A stretch of DNA of 64,000 nucleotides from Apricaphanius iberus. Taxonomy: Eukaryota; Chordata; Actinopteri; Cyprinodontiformes; Aphaniidae. Numbering within the stretch: the stretch's first letter is position 1; each line of letters starts with the position of its first letter. Of the stretch, positions 35,617-47,600 are shown in pieces. The stretch lies in NCBI GenBank assembly GCA_028564705.1, contig JAPXFQ010001391.1:744001-808000 (forward strand), read 5' to 3'. Made by a program: the position numbers and the translations under genes. The notes under the pieces were generated by a model that saw only the letters and a program-made list of their open reading frames with translations, did no database searches and was not told the origin of the DNA.

Positions 35617-38600
35617 TCTGAATGTTGCATGTGGCTTATAATATTGAGCTCATTTGCATCGGATTTCCACTGACCTTCTTTGAGATGCTTGTGAAACTTA
35701 AAGGGGACATACTGTCCTAATAACATAATAACAGGTAGGTCTATGGTATGCACAAAATATGTTAATGAAATTCTTTGCACAAATTCACTCTCAACACATC
35801 AATTCTTGGCCATTTCAGTCCCTTTCAGAATCAGGTATTTAAAGAGCTCTGTCACTTTAATGCAAATTACTGGTTGCAGACCACGACCACCCATCTTGTT
35901 GCTAGGCTGTAGGCTGAGGTGGGTAGTAAAAGTTACTGAAGTGTATTTCAGTAACTTTTGGGAAAGATTATTTTAATGAGTATTTTTACTACACCACACT
36001 TTTTCCTTTTACGCAAGTAATATTTTGGAAAGTATTGCTACTCCTACTTGAGTGAAATATCTGAATACTCTACCTACTGCGAGTAACTTCACTAAATGAA
36101 GAACAAACATGTTTAAACAAAAAATAAAACAGAGAAACACAAGTTTATCAAAGTTCACAATCTTCCATTGCATTTGTGATAAGCTTGCTTTCATTTTGAA
36201 AATATTGTTATGGTATATTTTACAAATATTTATTACTAACAGATTTTACTCTTATTCAAGTTAATTTGTGGAGAGCTACTTTTATTTGGGTAAAATATGT
36301 TGTAGTGCTACTTTTACTTAAGTACAATTGTTAAAATTGTAAATTAACAATTGCAAATTGACATCGCTATAAGGCAAAAAAATCGGCAATTTTTTTTTTT
36401 TTTTTAAATAGATAGATGGATACATAGATGGATGGTTTTTATTTATGTTTGGAGTGTTTCTAAGGGGAGAAGATAACCAAATGGCAAAACAAAGGAAAAT
36501 GTAAAAGAGCTTTGAATAATATGCCCCCTTTTAACTGGAGTCAATCCTCCGTGAAAAGAGTCGACTTAACATAATCTTTAATCTATCTGACACGCTAGAC
36601 TCCCAGTGCATGTCAGAGCAAGATTGTTTTTGTGAGGAAGTACTGAATGTCCTAATAACCACTATGACATCCAGTGTTTAGAAATGGAAACAGCCAAGAA
36701 TCACCAGGACCCTCCTTAGAACTCGTTACTCAAACCAAGAAATAGGAAACCCATTTATTAGGTCAAAGAGTCATAATGCTCTCCACTAATTGTGAAATTT
36801 TACCTGAGCAACCAGGGGCACATGGCAGACAAATTAAGATGATCAAAACCTATCCCAGAGAGCGTCAAACCAAGAGAAAATATATGATCTTTTCTGATAG
36901 AATCAAAAAAGAACTTTGTAAGGCTAAACTCCAAATGTCATGTCACTAAAAATGATCTGGTTACCACCCTCTTAAACATTTGGTTGACCACGTCATTATG
37001 TGGGAAAGGTATTGCTTGTGCTGCAGCAGCAGGAAGATATGCATGGCAGGTGAGAAAATAGAAACTATGGTAAATATAAATACTTCAAGAAAACCTACTC
37101 AAGAGTACATCCAAACAAACTGACTGACAGTAAGAGGATCTGCCAAAAAGAATGGGAGAAAATACACTAATCCAGGTGTGCCAAGCTTGTCGACGTACAT
37201 CAAATAAGACCAACATTGTTACCAAAACTGCTCTAACAATATATTAAGCCACAGGTGTGGGACCTATGTACTTATTATTTTAAACATTTCAGACCTTTTC
37301 AAAATAATTTTTGAAGACCTGTTTTTACTTTATCAACAATTTTGTGTAGATTTAAAAAAAAAGAAAACTAAAAATGTCTTTTAGAATTAGGTCTTACACA
37401 AGAGTATAAGGAGTGGGAGTAGTTTTTGTTGGCACGGCATCTCCTAAACTCATAAAAGTATCTAACTACAAAGAATAATCAACAAGTAAACAATGGTTGG
37501 AGTACACAGGTCTTATATGATTTGCTTACAGGTATCAAATGAGAGTAGGTAAGAATGAAATGGCAATATGTAGATACAAAGTTGGGGTGCGACTTTGTAA
37601 AAAGGCAAGTTGATCTGAAGCCACTTTGATCTCTGATGAAACCAAAAGAACTATGAAGGAATTTTTGCTTGTAGATGGGTAAAGGAGAGGGATAACCTAA
37701 TTTCCTTTCTGCAGAGTATGCAGATACTGCCTGGAATTGCTTTAAATTGGAAAGAATAAGCAGATTCATGGTCTGCATGAAAGTTGATTTTCCTATACTA
37801 AACACTTTTGTATGAAATCATTAAACTGCTAAATTCTCTGCATCCACAGCTCAGCTCCCACAGTTTGTCAAGAAATTTGATAAAATGGGTAAATGTTGCC
37901 CCGGATCTTTTAGCCAGGACTAAGGGTCTTGTTGTTTCCTTGTGGATAGCAGACATAGAAGGCAGCAAAAGGCAAAGTACATCCACACATTCAGAAACTC
38001 TGAACTCTGATTATACGACCTGACATCATAACCGTCATTATGCCTGCCATTTGTGTCTTTAACAGTGACTCTTTCTCACATGTCCCACTCATTTTCTCCT
38101 ACGCGATAGTGTTTTTTCCACTCAAAAATTCTGCTTTCACATTGTTGTTCACAATGTTTATTTTAAACAAGGGCCGATGTGTGCTCATTTCCTGCTATGT
38201 AAGCTTTTTTCTGACTTCTACAAAAGTCTCTGCCAAGAAACAGAGTAGCAAACACAGTGGGAAGTCACCCCAGTTTCAGGGAATTTGATAATGGAATTTA
38301 GCAATACTCTCTAATGAATGTAACAAACATGTTTTACAGGGATCCAAAAGATATTACCTTTGCTTTTACAGAAGGATTTTGACTTTTTAAAGTTAAAGTA
38401 AAAAAATTTGCTTTTGCATGTGGATAGTGCGAGGGTTGACGCAGTAAATGGTTATCAGTAATCTGGTTCAAGTTTGTGTGACGTAGCGCAATGTTTAAAA
38501 CTGACGCCCCATGTTAAGAGGCCTCAAGTACTTGTCCCAGGTTTGATCCCCATTGCAGTGGATCTCTGCAGATGTCTCTTCTCCTTTCTGTACTATTCCA

Positions 38601-41600
38601 TGTTGAATAAAGGCCCCTGTGACCACAAAACCTTAGAAAAAAATAAGTAATTCAGTTCAATGTGTCTTTCTCACAGTAATCCAACTTTTTTTTTATTTCC
38701 CCACTCTCTATAATCACTATCATTCATCCAGACCTGTAAAATATCTATTTTTATTGCACCAATTATAAACTCTATAAATTAATCACTATCATTCATCCAG
38801 ACCTGTAAAATATCTATTTTTATTGCACCAATTATAAACTCTATAAATTAAAATAAAAAATAAAATTTGAAAAATAAAACTTTAGATTAGAATAGATGAA
38901 GTGAGCAGAGAGAAGGCAAAAAGGCCAACAAGTACTAAGCATCTCTGGGAATTCAAAGGAGCCAAAGGAGAGAGAATAATGTATCTACCTTTAAATATAC
39001 TAACACTACTAAGAGAAAGAAACTGATTTTGGAACACGCTGGTATATTTACAGGGTATAACATGGAAGCAGTAACAGGGAAACAGCAGAATGTGGGTAAA
39101 ACATGAGAAGTTAACCCAAGTGTTTTGTTTGAAACATTAATTTTTTTTTCTTTTTATGAAGGTTCTAGTTGTATGCTCATACAGCTAACAATTTACTGGG
39201 TCGTCTTTTCGACTTTCACCTCATGTTATCAAAAGACAAGGGGAACCCTTGAAGCGAGCAAACCTCCTGTTCTCAAGAGGGTAGAAAATAACCTGAATAA
39301 AAGTTTTCCACTTGTTACATTTTCATCCAGTTCTGAAGTTAAAAGCCCCCAAAGAACCACTGAAAGAATCCTGCAGTCCAAAAGTACTTACCTCTAATCT
39401 AGAGTCATTTAAATTAAGCTAGAACGAGTCCCGGGACAGCAAAGTTAAATACATTACAAACATTACAAACTACCAACTACAAGTGAAACAAACATTAAAA
39501 TATTACTATTCTTGTTATTAATCATATTGGATTATACAGTACAGACCAAAAGTTTGGACACACCTTCTCATTTAATGAGTTTCCATTTCTTTTCATGACT
39601 ATTGGCATTGTAGATTCTCACTGAAGGCATCAAAACTATGAATGAACACATATGGAATTATGTAGTACTTTTCCAAAAAGTGTGAAATAACCTGGCCTCC
39701 AAAGTCACCGGACCTGAACCCAATGTAGATGATTTGGGATGAGCTGAACCGCAGAGTGAAGGCAAAGGGCCAACAAGTACTAAGCATCTCTGGGAACTCA
39801 AAGGAGAGAGAATAATATATCAACCTTTAAATAAACTAACACTACTAAGAGAAAGAAACTGATTTTGGAACAAGCTGGAATATTTACAGGTACAACATGG
39901 AAGCAGTAACAGGGAAACAGCAGAATGTGGGTAAAACATGAGAAGTTAACCCAAGAGCTGAATCGCAGAGTGAAGGCAAAAAGGGCCAACAAGTACTAAG
40001 CATCTCTGGGAACTCCTTCAAGACTGTTGGAAAACCATTTCAGGTGAATACCACTTGAAGCTGAAGAGAATGCAAAGCAGTAATCAGAGCAAAGGGTGGC
40101 TACTTCGAGGAATCTAAAATATAACACATGTATTCAGTTATTTCACCCTTTTTGTTTTAAGTACATACAGTAATTCCATAGATCATTTGTTCATTCATAG
40201 TTTTGATGCCCTTAATTGAGAATCTACAATGTAGTCATGAAAATAAAGAAAACATTTATTGAGGAGGTGTGTCCAAACCTTTGGTCTGTACTGTATATAG
40301 AGTTCCTGCCCTAACAAGCAAACCGATGAAACCTATAAATAATTTTCTGGACAGCAAAACCTAAGGCTATTCAACAAAGCTGAGCTTTCTTTCAGTTGCC
40401 TTAAATGAGGCGAACTCCACCCAGATATAAGATCTGATACCAGAGTGCTTGTGGTCTTTCTTTAATTAATTAGGCTTATTGGTTATGAATCAACTTAATT
40501 TCTTCTTTTAAAAGGTTGTTTTTACAAATCATTTCACCGCTTAAAGGATAAAAGTCCTACAAGTAAACCAAAAAAACCCTGATCATTCTGACACTTCATT
40601 TATAGATATGAGGTGCATTTACAGAGTGAAAATCTATAAATAGAGGTGCTCACCCAGCTGCTCGTTCTTAGCCAAGTAGCCTCCGGCCAGGGCAGAGACA
40701 GGCAAGACTCAAATAACCTTCCTTCGCGGGCGAAGGAGAAACTTCTGAGTTCGAGGAGGAACTCATCCGAGCAACACCGATGGACGACTGATTATGTGAC
40801 CGAAAACTTTGATAAACAAACCCGTTGTTCTGCAAAAAACATTGCAGACCGTTCCGCATGCCGCTGCCGGCAGCGGTGGGCAACAGAAGAGAAACAGAAT
40901 CTCCAACCTTTTTCCTTGGCTAGCAGAGGAAGGCACGAGTTTCTGGAGAAACTCGCTTCAATAAGCACAAAGACTGAGTCGGGAGTCGAGCCACATGTGC
41001 CGAGAGCCAAACCAGAGGCCGCATCGAGCTGACACATAACTGATAAGAGTGGCTGAGTCAGATAATCCAGAGGTACTGTTTGTGAGTGCCGGAGCCAGCC
41101 GCCACACATCTGAACCCAGAAAGGAGGGAAACGACGTCCCGATCGGAAGCTCCAGGAGCTACTAGCCTGCTAACTAGCTTAGCAACCCTTTGTTGGCCTG
41201 CTGGGCTAACGTCATCTGAGCCCCCTTTCCCATCAACAACGGAGAATGCTTGGAGAGCTTTAAACGTTCATAAGGTCTGTTTGGGCAGAGGCAAATAAGT
41301 TAGGACAACTAATTTTAAAGGTATTTCTGTTTTTATTGTTAACTTTTTAAGTTTCATGTGCCATCTTTGGGTAAACCAGGTCTCGGCCTGAAGTTTTAAT
41401 CAGTGTTTTTAAAAGACTTTTCCCAACAAAGAGTCGTTTTAAATCCTGTAATTTGGGTGCGTCGCAGCTAACCAAGCCCATGTGTTGGCTTAGGCTGGCG
41501 GTTCATACACAAAGATCGCTATTAACGGTTCAAAAAGAACTCTGTTTAAAAATAGATTGTTTAAGAACAGAAACTAAACTCAGCCGTTTTTGAACTCTCC

Positions 41601-44600
41601 TTATCTGATCAAAATATGAAAATTAGATTATTTTACTTTTGTGATCATCCATGAATTAAGTAATCTTCTAAAGGTTAATTACTCTTATCCAGATAATTTT
41701 TAAAAATAACACTTCTTAATCCAAAGAATGGTTTGTGTTTTCTTACATTGCTTATTGGTTTAGGTGACTTTTTTTTTAAATAAATGTTGCATCTTGGAAA
41801 GTAACCGTTGTCTTTCTTGTTCAACACACACATATAGCAAAGTTTATGGTCAATTGATGGCAAAGAATTCATTCCGTCAGATTATGAGACTGATATAGAC
41901 ATTTGGCTATAGTTCCTGATAAAGGTGGTGCCCCGAATAATAGTAATATTCCATAAATTATGAATCTTATTGACTGCCATAAGCAGTCCCTTTAACTTTT
42001 AATAGCCAGGTAACTACATTCTTGGTAATTTCCCCAACATTATGTATATGTTATGTTTATTTCTTTATGACCAAATCATGTGAAGCAAATTGAACTATCC
42101 TGTTAATGAAAGTTTGCTATACAAATAAAATTGCCTTGCCTAAAATAAGTCCTCCTGAGTGAATGTGCACATAGAATCCTGACTATTTACCTAAATTTGT
42201 GTTTCTGATGGTGAAGTGAGCACACGGATATTTTTGATACAAACAAACGGTTGTTGCTTGGGTAAAAGTTGAGAATATCTTTTTAACGGAGTTGATATTT
42301 CCTCTGTTGAAAATGTGTTTAAAGAAAATAAACGTGAAAGATTAATGTTTATAGCATCGCAGCCTTGTCCGGGCTCTTACTGCTTCTAACAAGTAAAAAT
42401 CCCATTCAAAAATAAAAATTGTACGAGTTTAAAAGCACGACGGAAGCTAATAAGCGACGTGCTAACTGCTAGCCATAGCGCATATATTTAAGAAGCAAGA
42501 AATGCCTGTGATAGGATGAAACAGCACATCTTGAGTCCATGAGCTCTGGGATGAAAGTTGCTGAGGCCACTTCTGCATGACAACATTCTCTTCTTTCCAG
42601 CCATCTAACAGCATTTGTGGGTCTGGGATTGTCACTCCGTGGAATGTCATTCCTCCTCATTCGTCAAAGAAATCATTGGTTTCTGCACTGTAGCACCACA
42701 CACTGTCGCACATAGTTCTTTATATGCTTCGCGGACACAGGCAGCCCTCTACAGAAAATATATGTTTAAGTTTGTTGACTATTCACCGTTCAAACGTTTT
42801 TTGAAGCTTTCGACATCTATATGCATGTTTGCTTCTGCCAGTTTGGGGTCCAAAACCCCAGAATGCATTGCGTGTAACCCAATACCGAAATGGCTTATTG
42901 GTAGCACTGTTACCTTGCAGCAAGAAGGTCCTGGTTTTGAACCCTGGTCTGGGGTATTTCTGCATGGAGTTTGCAAGTTCTTCCTGTGCATGCGTGGGTT
43001 CCCTACGGGTACTCTGGCATTCTCCCACAATCCAAAAACTTGACCATTACGTTAATTAGTCTCCCTAAATTGTTATTAGGTGCGAGTGTTTGCATGCTTG
43101 GTTGTCTATCTGTGTCTCTGTGTTGCCCTGCAACCTGTTCAGAGTGTACCATGTCTCGCCCAATGTCTGATGGGATATAGGCACCAGTAATGAGCCTTTT
43201 TTCTGTGTTCGTGCAGTCACTGTGCTCTTCCAGCAGAAAAGAATAAAATAATCCTTTATTGTCCCACAATGGGAAAATTCAGTTTTCCAGCACAAGCTGT
43301 TCAGTTGTTCCTGGTCCCATTGTGGACATTTCCAGTATATTTGATTGAAACCCAGCCAGAAATTTTTGATCTATGATGCTGAGAGACAGACAAAAACATT
43401 ACCTTAGAAATCCCTTGACGTAATTTATTCCTGTTTCAATAAATGTCCTTTTCTATACAAAAAAGAGAAGTAAAAAAAGGAATTGAAAAATGATGCTCGA
43501 CTGCCTTAGTGAAGAAAATACAGGCAGAACCCGGGGCTACAGTTTTATAAAGGAATGCAGGAAGTTAGAGGAGGAAGAGGAAATTACAGCCATATATGGT
43601 AAATGGTCTGCATGTATGAAAGTTTTAGTGAGCATTCAGGCGCAAAGAAGATACCTAAAAACCTTCTAGAACAGTTGATGTGCTCTTCAAAGACCATCCA
43701 CACTTAATATTATATACCACTTCTTTTTGGGGGGGGGGGGGGGGAATTTGATTGATCGATCAAGAGCTTAACGATCAATCAATAACCAGATGACAGGTGC
43801 ATCTACAGCAATCCCACGATTGGTGCGCATCTCATTTCCAGTTCGATTAGACAGACAGACAATATGTCTGCAATGGACGATTGTAATGTATTTCTAAGGA
43901 AACTAAACTGTGCAGGTTGTACAGATAAAAAACAAAGAGTTAGTTGCTTTGAGATAGCCATCTTCCTTTTTTTTTTAAACTAAGAGAATTTCCTTTCTCA
44001 GATACATCTGTAAAGAAAAGGGTCACATGCACTAGTGTGACATTTCCAATAAAGGAAATGAACATTTTAATGTGTCTATATTTAAAGTGTGTTTGTGTGT
44101 GTGTGTGTGTGCGGGGGGGGGTTATCAAGCTAAAAGGTTACAAAATAACACCCTCAAGGTTGATACTGATACAAGCCAGCACAAAATCAAAGCTATTGCA
44201 AGAACATCCAATACCAATAAAAACTGTATCCTTTGTAAGCCTTTTTTATTTTACAAAATGGTCAGTTTCCCACCTTTCATATTAAAAAGGTGCATTAATA
44301 TTCTATGACACAAATACTCAAAGAACTGGAAGGTAGATTTTTTTAAATATCTACCCTAATAAACTGTGGTTAATTTGTGCATAATTTAACAATAGTTTTT
44401 TTTACAGTAACCATATAATTGAATACTTTCAAAGTTTAAGCACTATTCTATGTCTTTAAAACAGAACATTCTGAAAAATTAAAATGTCAAACTAGCCTGG
44501 ATGTAGGCAGCTTTTTTTGAAGTGGACTGCATCACTTTTCATAGGAGGTTTACTTATGTCTCTGGGTTTCTGTCCCTTTTAGTCCATAAGCTTACTACTA

Positions 44601-47600
44601 TAGTGCAGAAAGTTGGTATCTTCTTAGACTTCAGGTACAGTTGATTTATTTTGACATGTGAAAAAGGCACTGATTGAGGCATAACAAGTTAAGTAAATCA
44701 TATTTTAAGATTTTTTTTACATAAAATCAGACCACTCTAATAAGAGCGGTAGAGGGTCACAAACAACAGAAGACATAAGGTGCTTGTATTTAGCTTACAA
44801 AGTTGTTAGACAACTGAAAAAAGGGACTGGCTCATCAAGTGTTGTTCTCCAGCTTTTCTAGATCAAGATTTGACCTTTGGACAGGAAGCTTGAGTCTATG
44901 CTGAAAAGGGTACACTAAAGTGACGAGCACCATCTAGTGTGTAAAGAATTTCAAACAGCACATCATGGCTTCCTCTGGAGAACTTTCACTTTTGATCTAC
45001 AGCCAAAACTCTTTCTCCAATTCGTTACCCTTCTAAGCAAATAGGCCGAACAATAATACAGTTGTTACTGTCGTTTACGCACATGTGATAAAAGTCAGTC
45101 TATTGAGCGACACTGATAATGTAATATTCATTTTTAAGGTTGCAGCCCTGTGTGATACGACACTGTACAATGATATTACCTCAGAGTATAACATCTTGCC
45201 AAAACATTGTGTTAAGAGACAGGAAGTCCTTCTGCTAGGAAAAAAATAGGAAACTAAAGCCAAATGTTTAGAGACATTGTTTTTTGGATCTCTATACTGC
45301 TTTTAAAAATACCAGTTTGAATGTGTATACTAAAGTGTGTAATATGTTATGAACTTGTTGAAACCCAGATCAACACAAATACTTACGATATGGCTCAAGT
45401 AATGATATCACGGTGGTTAAACAAGTAGTGACTGAGAAAGAAAGGAATCTGGCACTCGGAATATTAAGCCCTAAAAGGACTGTAAACAGAACTTCTGGAT
45501 TTTATTTCAGTCTTTTTGAGCTTTTGAGACACATAGAGGCTGAAAATGAAAACCATATCCATTTCAACTATCACTTACATCTTTTTTTTTTTAAGTCACA
45601 ATTCATGTAAGTAATGCTGCAAAATGTTTTTTTATTTTTTTGAGAACAGCAGCAAATTTAATCTATTCGTCCTCAGAGGGGGAATTTTTTTTTAAATATT
45701 TAGAATAAGAATTAAGAGATTCTGATAAATTACATGAGTGCAACAGACAAAAAGCACTAGAAAGGTAAGCAAGATTGTACCTGGTGGGTTGTTCCGTCGA
45801 TTAGCATAAGGGTCTTCGGGCTCTGCAAACACACTGGAGGCCATCTTGTTTTTCCTGACGGGAGGCTTCTCCTCATCAGCCCCTAGTGAAATGTTGGAGC
45901 CACCACCAGGAGGGCGCAAAACCCTGAAAACAGATAAAACACTGATACTCAACTCTGGATTCTTCCTCTTCTCATTTCCAGTTCTAAGTCTTTTTTATAT
46001 TTATTTTTATAAATCCAATTACTCGAGAAAAGTTACATAAAAACAAACGCCATATACCACACCAAACTTTAGTCTTTTAGAAATACCAATACACAAATGG
46101 ATAAAGCATAATGTCTATTATCATGGGACATTCGTTTAGTTTTAGATTTATTTCCGATTGATGCTTATGGAAAATGTTGAATTCTGAAAATGTGGTTAAG
46201 ATGCACCAAGGTACAAGATGATATTCAGCTTGACCAGCCCCAACCATAAATATCCAGTGTTCTTCCAAACAGTGAACACTCTGTATGTAACCTTGGAGAA
46301 CAACTGGAAGTTCTTATTGAGGGAAAAACTCAAATTTAGCTATTTTGTTTTGTGTTAGCGGTTCAAAGAGAACAAACGGACTCAAAGTCGGCAGATAACG
46401 AAGTCTGAACTGTTTCCAGAAAAATGCTGTATTCAAACCTCTGTCAGCTCTGGTAAGTCAGATGTGTAAAGGTTTGTGAAAATTTGAGCTAAAAAACAGA
46501 TTCATTATTTTGGGAATATACATGGAGACTGATGTTTACAAATACACATTTTGTCTTCATTTCAAGCTAGTAAAACCAATACAGCGCCTACGATCACACA
46601 TTGGGGCCTTCAATTTATTAATAATTTCAAATAATGACTGCTTGTTGCATGAAGATTGGAAAAAAGTTTGCGTGCTGGTTGAAAAAAAGTTTGTTAATAA
46701 GGCACGAGAACTAGCAATAATTTAAATGTGCTGGTCAGAGCTTCCCCAAAGAGGATGGGGGGAAAAGCCAAAGCTCCCTGATTAGAAAATTTTTAATGGG
46801 TACATCCAAGACCAGGCATGTGTAAAACAAATATGTCGGATCACGAGCCAGTTTGCTGCACCTGTAATACAAAGTCATGTATGTTGGCCTGACGGTTTAA
46901 AGCAGGTTATTATTTTTAGTACAACACAGCTGGATGTATATCTCAAGGAAATTTCAATCAAACGCAACTGGACTTGGTAATTTGTCTTGGAAGATGTTTC
47001 ACCTCTTATCCAAGAGGCTTCATCAGTTCATGCTCGCCGCTGACCAGGCTGGGACTGGTCCAACTAATTGGTGTGGAGACTCAGCTATTTAACCTCTTGA
47101 ACAAGAATCATTATGTCATTGGATCCTTTGTGCTCCATGTCTTAACGACGGTCGTTGGCGTGCCGCCTATTGGTGGAGGTTAGGTTTCGGCTTCATTAGT
47201 GCCCTATTGTGTTATAACGACAGTCGTTGGAGTCACAGTTGTTTCTGTTATTAGAGGCTAATTTGTTTGAGTCTTCTAGGGAGGGATGAAAGTGCAGCAT
47301 TGTAAATTGGAGATAGGTGATGTCTCAGGCCTCCTCTGTTTAGCGATGGTTTCTCTACTTTTACATAGATGGCTTCTTTTACTCCTCTTTCAAACCATCT
47401 GTCCTCTCTGGTTTGAAAGATGGTTTGAAAGAGGACTCCTCGAAGTCTTAACTGATGTAAACCCAGTCTTATTAATGCTTGAAGTTGATCATATTTTGTT
47501 GTCTCCAGTTGGTCCCCCAGCTTTATTAGAATGCATCACATGTTTATAATGGGGTAAACATCTGGAAGGTTTTATGGCTACAAGTTCAACGTGTTGAGGC

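Larger units (their letters stand above)
29828..45780. other. jpt1 intron 2, a 16-kb repeat collector
   Basis: Contains the Tc1-like element, hAT relics, a Harbinger-like MITE, SINEs, duplicated blocks and the GC-rich block described separately. Stretches with nothing recognised: 34275-34330, 36350-38430, 42145-42880, 43310-43720 and 43750-45780. 34330-34735 is strongly pyrimidine-rich on the plus strand. Confidence 0.5.

Noticed and set aside
40646..41032. 128-codon frame as a real protein in the GC-rich block
   Set aside because: No recognisable domain; overlapping frames exist on the other strand, as expected for GC-richer DNA. Kept only as part of the unclassified block.
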